64,000 nt of DNA from Arcobacter sp. (lineage in GTDB: Bacteria; Campylobacterota; Campylobacteria; Campylobacterales; Arcobacteraceae), in contig PKUK01000001.1 in assembly GCA_002869535.1 (NCBI GenBank), positions 248,001 to 312,000 of the forward strand, in the 5' to 3' direction. Positions 51,208 through 60,236 of the stretch are shown here, piece after piece (the first letter of the stretch is position 1; every line of letters begins with the position of its first letter). Under the pieces are notes generated by a model. That model saw only the letters and a list, made by a program, of their open reading frames with translations. It made no database searches and had not been told where the DNA came from. The position numbers were made by a program, and so were the translations under genes.

Positions 51208-53334
51208 ATGAAATTAGTATATTCTCTAATAGCACTTGGGACAATTTTTGCTACTTGTCATGCAGAGACAATTGTCTTAGACAAACTATCAGTTACTGCA
51301 ACTAAAATTGAAAGAGCAACAAAAGATGTTACACAAAGTATTGATGTTGTGGATGAAAAAGATATTGAAGATAAAAATATTATTTTTGCATCAGAGGCAA
51401 TTAATAGTATACCTGGTGTAATTGCAGAAAATACAAGTAACTCTTCAAGTCCAAGATTAATAATTAGAGGTGCTGGTCTTAAATCTAGGTATGGAGTTAG
51501 AGAAATAATGGTGATAAAAGATGGGGTACCTATGACTGACCCTGACTCATTTACACGATTTGATTATATAGATATGCAAGATGTTAAAGCAGTTGAAGTT
51601 CAAAAAGGTCCAGGTTCTATTGCTGCTGCAAATGCAACTGGTGGTGTTGTTCAGTTAATTACAAAATCTGTTTTTGAAGAAAATCAGAATCGAATTAAAT
51701 TAGGTTTTGGAACTGAACACTCTTCTCAATCTAATATAAAATTTGCTAAAGCTTTAGATGAGAATAATTTTATGTCATTTAATTTTAGTACTACAAAAAA
51801 TGATAATGATTGGCGTAAAAATAACAAAGTTGACTCTTTACAATTTGGTATAAAATATGGTCATATTTTTGATGATGAATCAATTTTAGAGAGTGAATTA
51901 GCATATACAGAATCAAATGTAGATTTGCCTGCATCGATGACTGAATCAGAATTTAATATTTTTAAATCAACTGGTAAACAAGGTGATACAAGTTCTGCTT
52001 GGCAACATAGTTCAAGGGATTCTAAAATACTTTTTTTTAATTCAAAGTTGGAAAAAGAGTTTGGAAATTTAATTATGAAACCACGTTTTTATATTAATAG
52101 TTGGGAACATTTTCATCCCGTAACTGCAATGATTAATGATAGTGATGATAATGTAGTTCTTGGTGCAGATTTAGAAAACAATTACAGTCATAAACTTTTC
52201 GAGGAAGATGCAACTTTAGTTTTTGGTGTGACTGCAAAACAAGACAGAACAAGAGAATCTAAAAAATATACCTATAAAGATTATAGTGTAACAGGACCTA
52301 CAGTTGGTGCATTTGCAACTAGAGACTACACAATATCTAGTACATTATCTAATGAAAAGGGTGATTTAGCAAATGTTGAAGATTCTACTTCAACTTTGTA
52401 TGGTGCTTATATTCAAGATAGTTTCAAACCTACAACAAATACTTTAGTTGATGTATCTTTACGAGTAGACAGGGTATCTTTTGATGTTGATGGAAATGAG
52501 ATATTAAAATACAACTGGGGAGGAAGTGCATTTACATCTGCTAATACATATTATACAGGGGGTGGTTTATACTCTATCAATGAATCTTATACTTTAGTAT
52601 CTCCTAAAATAGGAATTAGTTATGCATTAAGTGATACACACAGTATTTATTCATCTGTTGCCAGTGCAAATCAAGCACCCACAGACAATGAACTCAAAGC
52701 CAATAAAACAAACAACAAAGGTACATTAGATAAAACTACAAGTGTTAATTATGAAATTGGACTAAAAGCACGAGATGTAAAATACTCTTATGATATAGCT
52801 TTATATCAAAATGATATTAGTGATGAAGTAACTGCAACAAAAGATGGATTTCTCACTTATTATCAAAATGCAGGAAAAACTCAAAAGAGAGGTTTAGAAT
52901 TTACAGGAAGTTATAATTTAACAAGTTAATTATCTCTTGGTGCTTCATATGCATACTCTTATTATAAGTTTATATCTTTTATGGAAGAGGGTACAAATGA
53001 TAGAGCTAATAATTATTTGCCATATATCCCTCAACATAGGTATTCTTTATTTGCAACTCTAAATTTAAATAATGGTTTTAAAGCACGTATAGAGACAAAG
53101 AGTAGTGGGTCATACTACATGGATAATGCTAATACTGAAAAGTATAGTGGTTATGACTTTGTAACAGATATCATGATGGGATATAGTAAAAAGAACCATA
53201 CTATTCAACTAAATATAAATAATTTATTTGATAAACACTAAGCAGCAGAAGTGCAAAAAGATACATCAGGTGTTAAAACATACAAAGCTGCAGCTCCAAT
53301 ATCTGCAATGATTACTTATAATTATAAGTTTTAG
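51208..53334 (+). pseudogene. TonB-dependent outer-membrane receptor with two in-frame TAA codons
   Basis: The frame codes for about 706 residues: signal peptide (1-19), TonB box-like VLDKLSVTATKIE, plug domain (SEAINSIPGVIAENTS, RLIIRGAG, VQKGPGSIAAANATGGVVQLIT) and beta-barrel to the terminal Phe of ITYNYKF. TAA codons at 52927 and 53239 interrupt it without frame shift. The second falls in the conserved NLFDKHxAAE, where a Tyr is usual. The second piece is seen as the ORF at 52981. The TAG at 53332 is the natural end. The substrate is unknown; the cluster suggests a metal or metal chelate. Confidence 0.85.
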
Positions 53335-53343
53335 GAGAAAATT

Positions 53344-54771
53344 ATGGTAAATCATATTAAACGAGATAACAATGATATCTATGCTTTTCCTATTATTGGG
53401 TTTATGTTTAAAAATAAAAAGTTTATATTTTTATTAAAAATTCTAATTTCATCTATTGTTATTTATGCAATTACTTTTGGATTTATTAATCCACACAAAG
53501 ATAATATTTTTACAACTGGATTGTTTTGGGGGCTTTTTTGGCCATTTTTTATGGTTATAACATTAGCTTTTTTTGGACGATTTTTTTGTGGAATTTGCCC
53601 CCATGGATTTATGGGCAAATATTTAACAAAGATAGGTTTAAATAAAAAACTTCCAAAGGTATTTTCAAATTATTTTATAGGTCTATCTATTTTGTTTATT
53701 GGGTGGTGGCTTATTTATTATATGTACCCTTCTTTATTTAAAACACCTTATGCTACGGCTATGATGTTTGTAGGTTTAACTTTTATAGCTGCTATTTTCT
53801 TTTTTGTATATGAAAAGATGTCTTATTGCAAATATATTTGTCCCATAGGTTTGGTATCTAAAGCATTTAGTAAGGTATCTTTTACAAAACTTGCAACTTA
53901 TAGTGAGTCATGTAAATCATGTAAAACTTTCGAATGTGCTAAAGCTTGTACTTATGATTTAAAACCTTTTACTTTTAATAAACAAAATACAATGTCAGAT
54001 TGTACTTTATGTATGGATTGTAGTGATTCTTGTGAAGCTGTTAGTTTTAAAATAACAAAGCCATCTGAAAGTATGTTTAAAAAGTTTAAAGTCTCAAAAG
54101 CTGAAGTTTGGGCGTATCTGCTTATAACTGCTGCAATTTCTATTACTATGAGTTTTCATCATGCATTAGGAAGAAGTGCTATTGTAGAAGATTTTTTTTG
54201 GACAAAAACAGCACGATATTTTGAATCTATTTTTAATTTTGGAACAGTTGATGTGGTAGGTTTGTTTGCTTTTTTATATGCTGTTGCTATAGTAGTTATC
54301 TTAAATATTATAGGCATGGTTATTGCTTCAAAGATTTTAAAAGTAAGTTATGAAAAAACCTTTTATACTCTAGGATATGCTTTTGCTCCATTGTTTATTA
54401 TTGGTGGTTTGTCACATATGGGAGAGTTTTTTTTCTATTCATATGCATCAGATATTACAAATGCATTTATTCAAGCTTTTCATTTAGATATAGCATATAT
54501 AGAGCCTTTGGCAACAAGAAGAGACAAATGGGTACATATCTTTTCATTATTTAAATATATTGCAATTATTTGGGCCTTTATTATTATGATTGGTCGATTA
54601 AAACTTTTAGAGAGTACAAAGTTGAGAAAAATAATAGCAATGCCCTTTGCCTCATTTTTAATTATTTTATATTTAGGATTAAATTTTTACACAGGCTATG
54701 TATTTAAAACTTATGGAGCTCAAAAGGGTGGACACAATCATTCCACCATGATGAAAAAAGAGGTTAAATAA
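53344..54771 (+). CDS. Membrane polyferredoxin (CcoG/NapH/NosR-like)
   Basis: The 475-residue product has several TMs and four cysteine clusters: CGICPHG near 82, CKYICPIG, then CKSCKTFECAKACTYDL and CTLCMDCSDSC, which fit two [4Fe-4S] clusters. A C-terminal block of five or so TMs follows. The CX3CP-type motifs are shared with CcoG, NapH and NosR, which move electrons across the inner membrane. The next gene is exbB, 1 base after its stop, so an electron route is genetically tied to TonB uptake here. Confidence 0.85.
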   Translation: MVNHIKRDNNDIYAFPIIGFMFKNKKFIFLLKILISSIVIYAITFGFINPHKDNIFTTGLFWGLFWPFFMVITLAFFGRFFCGICPHGFMGKYLTKIGLNKKLPKVFSNYFIGLSILFIGWWLIYYMYPSLFKTPYATAMMFVGLTFIAAIFFFVYEKMSYCKYICPIGLVSKAFSKVSFTKLATYSESCKSCKTFECAKACTYDLKPFTFNKQNTMSDCTLCMDCSDSCEAVSFKITKPSESMFKKFKVSKAEVWAYLLITAAISITMSFHHALGRSAIVEDFFWTKTARYFESIFNFGTVDVVGLFAFLYAVAIVVILNIIGMVIASKILKVSYEKTFYTLGYAFAPLFIIGGLSHMGEFFFYSYASDITNAFIQAFHLDIAYIEPLATRRDKWVHIFSLFKYIAIIWAFIIMIGRLKLLESTKLRKIIAMPFASFLIILYLGLNFYTGYVFKTYGAQKGGHNHSTMMKKEVK

Positions 54772-54772
54772 A

Positions 54773-55201
54773 ATGAATATTGAATTACTTAAGCATCTTG
54801 TTGATTATGGTGTAATAGCTCTTTTAGTTTTTATGAGTTTTTTATCTGTTTGGTTTTTTATTGAGAGAATCTTTTTTTATAAAAAAATAGAAGTAACTTC
54901 ATACAAGTCTAAAAAGTCCTTAGAAATAGTTATTACAAAACATCTTTCTATTATAGGAACAATTGCATCAAATGCACCATATATAGGACTACTAGGAACA
55001 GTATTGGCTATTATGCTGACATTTATGACTATGAGTTCTGGAGATATAGAAGCCACAAAAATTATGGCTTCCTTAGCTTTAGCCCTAAAAGCTACGGCTG
55101 TTGGCTTAGTGGTTGCGATAATCTCACAAATGTTTTATAACATTTTAGCTCGATATGCAGAAGTGATTGAAAGTAAGTATGATGAAATTGCAGAAGTTTA
55201 A
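54773..55201 (+). CDS. exbB: ExbB/TolQ/MotA-family proton channel protein
   Basis: The 142-residue product has three TMs: residues 10-30, and the pair with NAPYIGLLGTVLAIMLTFMTMSS and MASLALALKATAVGLVVAIISQM. This is the ExbB core. ExbB with ExbD uses the proton gradient to drive TonB. It is shorter than E. coli ExbB, as in other Campylobacterota. The 3' end overlaps the exbD start. Confidence 0.93.
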   Translation: MNIELLKHLVDYGVIALLVFMSFLSVWFFIERIFFYKKIEVTSYKSKKSLEIVITKHLSIIGTIASNAPYIGLLGTVLAIMLTFMTMSSGDIEATKIMASLALALKATAVGLVVAIISQMFYNILARYAEVIESKYDEIAEV

Positions 55202-55559
55202 CTCCATAAATGTAATACCATTTATTGATGTTTTATTAGTATTACTTGCAATTGTATTATTAACAACAACATTTATTGCAAAAGGTGATATAAAAGTAGC
55301 TCTTGCTCAGGCAAATAGTGCAACTAGTTTGAGTGTTAAACAAGAAACTGTAGTTAGTATAAAAGAGAATAATTCCATATTTTTGAATAATTTACATATC
55401 TCTTTAGAAGCTTTAAAAGTTAAAATTAATGAACTAGATAAATCATCACATATTTATATTAGATGTGATAAAAAAGCAGATTTTGAGGCTTTTGTTTTGG
55501 TATTAGACCTTTTAAAATCAAATAAATTTGAGAATATTTCTATAGTAACAAAGAAATAA
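55182..55559 (+). CDS. exbD: ExbD/TolR-family protein
   Basis: I choose the ATG at 55182 (MKLQKFNSINVIPFIDVLLVLLAIV) rather than the track's TTG at 55167; the family starts with M-K-hydrophobic-x-K-F-x-x-I-N-V-x-P. The product of about 125 residues has the TM with the functional Asp in PFIDVLLVLL, followed by a periplasmic domain. It partners ExbB and TonB. It overlaps exbB and abuts tonB. Confidence 0.93.
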   Translation: MKLQKFNSINVIPFIDVLLVLLAIVLLTTTFIAKGDIKVALAQANSATSLSVKQETVVSIKENNSIFLNNLHISLEALKVKINELDKSSHIYIRCDKKADFEAFVLVLDLLKSNKFENISIVTKK

Positions 55560-55560
55560 A

Positions 55561-56220
55561 ATGGGAACAAAAAAACGATATACATACTCATTTTTTTTAA
55601 CTATATGTATTTATATCTTAATATTTTTTGTATTGTTTTTCAGTTTTAGAGAAATTAATCAGCCAAAAACTTTTAAAAAAGAGAAAGTTATCTCTATGAA
55701 TCATATCTCTTTAATTGAACAAGAAAAACGAGAGATAAAAAAAGAAGAAAAAAAAGAAGAAAAAGTTATACCAAAACCCATAAAGAAAAAAGAAAAAATT
55801 AAACCTCTAAAAAAACGATTAGAAAAAAAGGTAACAGAGAAAAAAGAAGTAGTAAAAAAGCCAAAAGAAGAGAAAAAAGAAAAAGAGCTTAAAGAAGACA
55901 ATAAAGAGCAAGAACTTATTAAAAAGAGTTCTAAAAGTTATGAAGAAGAGTTTTTAGATGAGCATTTACAAAAAATAGTACAACTTATCCAAAAAAATGT
56001 TATTTATCCCAAAAGAGCAAAAAGGCTTAATATTCAAGGTAAGGTATTTGTTTTATTTAAAATTTCAATAAATGGTGAAATTACTGAGTTAAAAGGAATC
56101 TCAGGACATCGATTATTAATCAAATCTGCCCTTAAAGCTATAGAAAAAGCATCAAGAACATTTCCAAAAGTTAAAAAAGAAATAACAATAAAGGTGCCGA
56201 TACAATACAAACTTACCTAA
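55561..56220 (+). CDS. tonB: TonB energy-transducing protein
   Basis: The 219-residue product has an N-terminal TM (about 10-28), a long Lys/Glu/Pro-rich spacer (residues 45-130) and a C-terminal TonB domain (VQLIQKNVIYPKRAKRLNIQGKVFVLFKISINGEI, ending IKVPIQYKLT). TonB carries proton-motive energy to outer-membrane receptors. The three genes exbB-exbD-tonB are adjacent with 1-base gaps and close the cluster that starts with the receptor. Confidence 0.92.
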   Translation: MGTKKRYTYSFFLTICIYILIFFVLFFSFREINQPKTFKKEKVISMNHISLIEQEKREIKKEEKKEEKVIPKPIKKKEKIKPLKKRLEKKVTEKKEVVKKPKEEKKEKELKEDNKEQELIKKSSKSYEEEFLDEHLQKIVQLIQKNVIYPKRAKRLNIQGKVFVLFKISINGEITELKGISGHRLLIKSALKAIEKASRTFPKVKKEITIKVPIQYKLT

Positions 56221-56253
56221 GTTTATTAATAAAAATGATGTTATTATTCCTTT

Positions 56254-56943
56254 ATGAAAAATAGTTATAAAAGAATTGATGCACATCTTTCTAGTTTGGG
56301 TTATTGTACAAGAAGTGATGCTAAAAAATTTTTAAAAATAAATGAACTTACAGTAAATAAAGAGAGGATATTTAATCCATCAATTAAAGCATACCATGAT
56401 GAGATTAGAATTGATGATAAAATTCTTGACCCAGAAAGTATTACAATTCTTTTAAATAAGCCTTCTGGTGTGATTTGTTCTCATAATGATGCAGGAGTTT
56501 TGATTTATTCACTACTTCCTCAAAGATGGAACCAAAGAAAACCAAAGATGGCAACGGTAGGAAGACTTGATGTGGATACTACAGGAGCTATACTTATAAC
56601 TGATGATGGCGTTTTAAATCATAGGTTAACAAACCCTAAAAAAGATATTGCAAAAGTTTATGAAGTAGATTTAAAAGTGCCTTTAAAAGGGGAAGAAGAA
56701 AAGATATTTGGAAGTGGAGAACTTATCTTAAATGGAGAAAAAAAACCTCTTTTACCAGCAAAAATGGAAATTTTATCACCCACAAAAGTAAGACTAGAAA
56801 TTATTGAAGGTAAATATCACCAAGTAAAAAGAATGTTTGCCGCTGTTGGAAATAGGGTAATAAAGCTTCACAGAGTTAGCTTTGATGGCTATACCGTTGA
56901 AGATTTAAAAGAGGGTTATTATAGAATCATAATGGTTAATTAA
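56254..56943 (+). CDS. RsuA/RluB-family rRNA pseudouridine synthase
   Basis: The 229-residue product has an N-terminal S4 RNA-binding domain (RIDAHLSSLGYCTRSDAKKFLKINELTVN) and the catalytic motif GRLDVDTTGAILITDDG, whose Asp in GRLD is the nucleophile. NKPSGVICSHND and IEGKYHQVKRMFAAVGN complete the fold. It makes pseudouridine in rRNA; the exact site cannot be told from sequence. Its 3' end overlaps the convergent HAD gene by 8 bases. Confidence 0.9.
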   Translation: MKNSYKRIDAHLSSLGYCTRSDAKKFLKINELTVNKERIFNPSIKAYHDEIRIDDKILDPESITILLNKPSGVICSHNDAGVLIYSLLPQRWNQRKPKMATVGRLDVDTTGAILITDDGVLNHRLTNPKKDIAKVYEVDLKVPLKGEEEKIFGSGELILNGEKKPLLPAKMEILSPTKVRLEIIEGKYHQVKRMFAAVGNRVIKLHRVSFDGYTVEDLKEGYYRIIMVN

Positions 56944-57559
56944 ATTTTTTATATATTTTATCTTCCAACTCTTTTATTGTCTCTATTGCATTTTCTTCAT
57001 GATTTGAAAACCCCCAGTTTACTAAAATAGAATCAATTCCTGCACTATTTGCTGCTTGAATATCTTTATGGCTATCTCCTACTAAAAGAGATTTTTCTTT
57101 TGTGGTATTTATCTCTTCAAGTATTTTATAAACCATTTCTGGATGTGGTTTTGGTTTTAGAACATCGTTATATCCAACTATTGTTTTAAAATAACTCCCA
57201 AGTTCTAGGTGGTTTAGCATTCTATTTGCAAATTCACTATTAGCATTTGTAGCAACTGTAAATATATAGTCACTTTTTAAATCTTCAAGTAACTCTTTTA
57301 TCCCATCATAAATTTCCAAGTCAGTTAAACAATGTTTATAATAATAGGTTTCAAAAAGTTTACCTTGTTCTTCAGTAAAATGTTTTGTTCCATAAAAAAA
57401 TTCAGATGAGCTGATATTTGGGTCATTTACTTTTTCTAGGATAAAACTCTTTTCTAAAAGTTCAAACCCTAGGTTTTCTCTAACATAGTTTATTGTATTT
57501 GCAATCATGCTTCCGCTGTTGATTAAGGTTCCATCCATATCAAACATTATAAGTTTCAT
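56936..57559 (-). CDS. HAD-superfamily phosphatase (phosphoglycolate phosphatase-like)
   Basis: The 207-residue product has the four HAD motifs: MFDMDGTLINSG, FTVATNANS (motif II Thr), KPKPHPEM (Lys) and LLVGDSHKDIQAA (acidic motif IV). The helical cap sits between motifs I and II. This order and length match phosphoglycolate phosphatase and related beta-phosphoglucomutase-type enzymes; the substrate is unproven. It is transcribed alone. Confidence 0.85.
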   Translation of the reverse strand: MKLIMFDMDGTLINSGSMIANTINYVRENLGFELLEKSFILEKVNDPNISSSEFFYGTKHFTEEQGKLFETYYYKHCLTDLEIYDGIKELLEDLKSDYIFTVATNANSEFANRMLNHLELGSYFKTIVGYNDVLKPKPHPEMVYKILEEINTTKEKSLLVGDSHKDIQAANSAGIDSILVNWGFSNHEENAIETIKELEDKIYKKFN

Positions 57560-57607
57560 AAATTCTCCAAATTAAATTTTTTAATTAACAATCGATTAAC
57601 ACACAAT

Positions 57608-57718
57608 TGCTACAATCTCATTACAGATTTTGTATTACTCCTACTTTTTTATACAAAAGAATAAAATAATAACACCGACAAAAGTCTTGCTTCAAACACC
57701 AGAAGTAGGACTTTTTTT
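57608..57718 (+). ncRNA. Candidate small RNA in the HAD / Cys-rich intergenic region
   Basis: An extended -10 box (TGCTACAAT, 57608-57616) is followed by a first hairpin, 57628-57635 with 57651-57658 (8 bp, 15-nt loop TACTCCTACTTTTTT). A strong terminator hairpin (57680-57693 with 57702-57715) with a 7-T run comes next. The expected transcript is about 95 nt from about 57623. The C-rich loop could pair with ribosome binding sites. No family recognised; expression is not shown. Confidence 0.4.
57680..57718. terminator. Intrinsic terminator, strong on the plus strand
   Basis: A 14-bp stem AAAAGTCTTGCTTC/GAAGTAGGACTTTT with two G-T wobbles and an 8-nt loop ends in a T run on the plus strand. 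It immediately follows the stop of the minus-strand Cys-rich gene and may serve that gene too, though the minus-strand T run is shorter. Confidence 0.75.
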
Positions 57719-58136
57719 ATGCCCTAACATCTTTCATAATCTCTCTCCAATTTCTTGAAAAGTGTTTTTTAATATAGGGCTCTTTATGTGGAACTAAACA
57801 TCCTGCACAATTTTGATGAATATAATCATCACCTTTATATTGTGCACCATCTTTACTATCTATATTGCAGTATGAGTACAAAGTTTTATCTTCAACTTTT
57901 TTAAATCCCTTATCATCAAATCTAAAATTAGGACAGGCACATAAGTAGCAGTTCAACTCTTCATAGTCATGACATTTTTTATTATCTTTATATAGTGGGC
58001 AAAAGTCAGGTTCATTTTTAACCATATTATCAAATCTAAAATATTTTATAACTTCTTCATCACTTAAGTCTTTTAGTTTTTCCATGATATTTTGATGTCT
58101 AGTGGCATGTTTTTCAAACCATTCATTATAAGTCAA
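57717..58136 (-). CDS. Cysteine-rich protein of unknown function
   Basis: The 139-residue cytosolic protein carries eight cysteines, in CPLYKDNKKC, CYLCACPNF, YSYCNID and NCAGCLVPH. These could bind a metal or Fe-S cluster. The remainder includes conserved-looking His and Tyr (DDYIHQNC). No family recognised with certainty. It diverges from the B12 operon, sharing its upstream region, so a link with cobalamin metabolism is possible but only inferred from position. Confidence 0.6.
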   Translation of the reverse strand: MTYNEWFEKHATRHQNIMEKLKDLSDEEVIKYFRFDNMVKNEPDFCPLYKDNKKCHDYEELNCYLCACPNFRFDDKGFKKVEDKTLYSYCNIDSKDGAQYKGDDYIHQNCAGCLVPHKEPYIKKHFSRNWREIMKDVRA

Positions 58137-58214
58137 AGTATCTCCTTTAAAGTGCCGTATTGTATTTAAATAGCTTTAATCTACCTTGAAATAAAACATT
58201 TATATTTTTTTGAA

Positions 58215-58220
58215 TATAAT
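58215..58220 (+). promoter_or_regulatory. Probable -10 element of the B12 uptake operon
   Basis: TATAAT lies 33 bases before the small ORF start at 58253 in the 116-base divergent gap. A TTGAAA at 58186 is too far (23 bases) for a standard -35. No cobalamin riboswitch consensus was found in this leader. Confidence 0.5.
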
Positions 58221-58252
58221 ACGCGAATTAAAATCTAAAGAAAGGAGAGTTA

Positions 58253-58447
58253 ATGATTAGTAAAAGTAAAAAATACTTTACACTTTTTGGAATGTTAGCT
58301 GCAACAGTTGATAGAAAAACATCATCTATTAATAGTTTAATTGAAACATTATTGTCTACACAAGTACCAAAAATAGTAAATATACTCATATCAAGACAGT
58401 TAAAACCTGCAAAACTAAATTCAACAAATAAAATAAAATTAGGATAA
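58253..58447 (+). CDS. Small protein or leader ORF at the head of the B12 operon
   Basis: The 64-residue product (MISKSKKYFTLFGMLAATVDRKT...) is basic and Ser/Lys/Asn-rich with no clear TM, signal or domain. It has a strong ribosome binding site, AAAGGAGAG, seven bases before the ATG, and ends 6 bases before btuB, whose ribosome binding site (AGGA) lies inside its last codons. That arrangement suggests translational coupling. I do not recognise it. It may be a small protein or regulatory leader. Confidence 0.5.
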   Translation: MISKSKKYFTLFGMLAATVDRKTSSINSLIETLLSTQVPKIVNILISRQLKPAKLNSTNKIKLG

Positions 58448-58453
58448 ATAAAA

Positions 58454-60235
58454 ATGAACAAAAAAATAACTACAAGCTTTGTTGCAAGCTTTCTATTAGC
58501 AACATCAAACCTTTATTCACAACCCTTATCAGAAATCACAGTCGTAAGTGCTACAAAGTCAGAACAATCAATTAAAGATGTTACTTCTAATGTTGAAGTT
58601 ATTACAAAAGAAGAGATTGAAGAGAGACATTATGTAAATGTAAGTGATGCATTAAAAACAATATCTGGTCTTAGTATTGTAAGTAATGGAGGAGTAGGAC
58701 AAAGTGACTCTTTATTTATAAGAGGTGTAAGTGCAAAAAGGGTTTTAATTTTAATTGATGGGATAAGATATAACGAACCAGCTGGTTTAAGTGGTGCGCC
58801 ATTAGCACAATTAAACATTGAGAATGTAGAGCAAATTGAAGTAGTAAAAGGTGCTCAGTCAGGTATTTGGGGTGCAGATGCGAGTGGTGGTGTTATAAAT
58901 ATTATTACAAGTAAACCTAAGTCTGGAATACATGGAAATGCTGGTGTAGAGTATGGAAGTTATAACAGTAAAAAACTTTTTGGTTCTATATCTAATAGAA
59001 ATGAAAAGGGTTATATAAAATTTGACGCAAATAGAATTAATAGTGATGGAATCAGTGCTTATGAACCAAATGGCTCTAATTGGAATGATTTAGGATTAGA
59101 GAGTGATTTTTATACAAATAACACTTATACCATTGGTACAGGATTATATTTAAACAATGAAGATGAACTAGGAATATCTTTTAAAAAGATTGATGCAAGA
59201 TATGCTTATGATAGTGGTTCTTCTGACAATATAACAAATAAAGGTAAACTTCAACACTATTTTAAATCTGTATATTTTACACATAAACTAGATTCCTTTC
59301 AATTAAAATTAAATGCACAACAATCAAAATTTGATAGAACACAAGGTACATTTAATGCAAAAAGTTTAGTAAATGAATTTTCTGCACAAGCTGATTATAA
59401 TTATATAAAAGATGCTACTTTAATATTTGGTTTAGATAAACAAAATTTTGAAGATATTAGTAACAAAAATAAATATGACACTAAAGCTGTTTATATCTCT
59501 AATACCAATAAATTTGGTAAATTTAGTATAAATGAAACCTTGAGATATGATGATAATAGTAAGTTTGATGAAAAGGCTACTGGTAAACTTGGAATCAAAT
59601 ATAATATTAATAATGACATAGTAGTATCTTCAAATTACGGAACAGCATATAATGCACCTTCACTTTCTAATCTAAGTTATACTCCAAGTTTAGTACCTGA
59701 GACAACTAAGTCATTTGACTTAAATTTTGGATATAAAGATTTAAAACTTACTTATTTTGAAAGTAAAATAAAGAATATGATTCAATATATTTCAGGTTCA
59801 TTCCCAAATTCACAATATGAAAATCTTTCTGGAGAATCAAAATTTAAAGGTTATGAGCTTAGTTATAAAAAAGATATTTTAGAAGATATGTTGTTATCTC
59901 TAAACTATACACACTTAAATGCAAAAGATAATAATGGAGCTTATTTACCAAGAAGAGCAAATGATGAGCTAAATGTTTCGATGGATTATTATGGAATCGA
60001 AAAAGCACACATAAATATTAATAGTTCATATACAGGTACAAGATATAATGATACTGCAAAAACAGAAAAAACAGGAAACTATACTATTTGGAATGCTGTA
60101 ATTAATTATAAAATTAAAAGAAATATTTAAACTTATGTAAAATTTGATAATATCTTTAATAAATATTATCAAACGATTTATAATTATGCAACACCAGGTA
60201 GAAGTGCATACGTTGGTTTAAAGGTAAGTTTCTAA
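58454..60235 (+). pseudogene. btuB: BtuB-like TonB-dependent receptor with one in-frame TAA
   Basis: The frame encodes a receptor of about 592 residues: signal peptide (1-22), TonB box-like LSEITVVSATKSEQ, plug (VSDALKTISGLSIVSNGGVGQSDSLFIRGV, VVKGAQSGIWGADASGGVINIITSKP) and barrel ending AYVGLKVSF. A TAA at 60128-60130 ends the predicted ORF 34 codons early, inside the last barrel strands; TYVKFDNIFNKYYQ after it continues in frame to the natural stop. Linkage to btuF, btuC and btuD points to cobalamin as substrate. Confidence 0.85.
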
Positions 60236-60236
60236 T

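Noticed and set aside
52981-53241. Separate 86-residue ORF after the TonB receptor
   Set aside because: It is the in-frame continuation of the receptor between two TAA codons, not an independent gene.
58137-58252. Cobalamin riboswitch before the B12 operon
   Set aside because: Checked for the B12-box consensus and found none; the leader is short and AT-rich.
58228-58461. Minus-strand 77-residue hydrophobic ORF
   Set aside because: Antisense shadow of the small ORF that has a strong ribosome binding site on the plus strand.
29903-60235. Reassignment of TAA to an amino acid in this genome
   Set aside because: Most genes here end in TAA at their natural C-terminus (for example lolA, rraA, ovoA neighbours), so TAA works as stop. 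Only four sites are odd.
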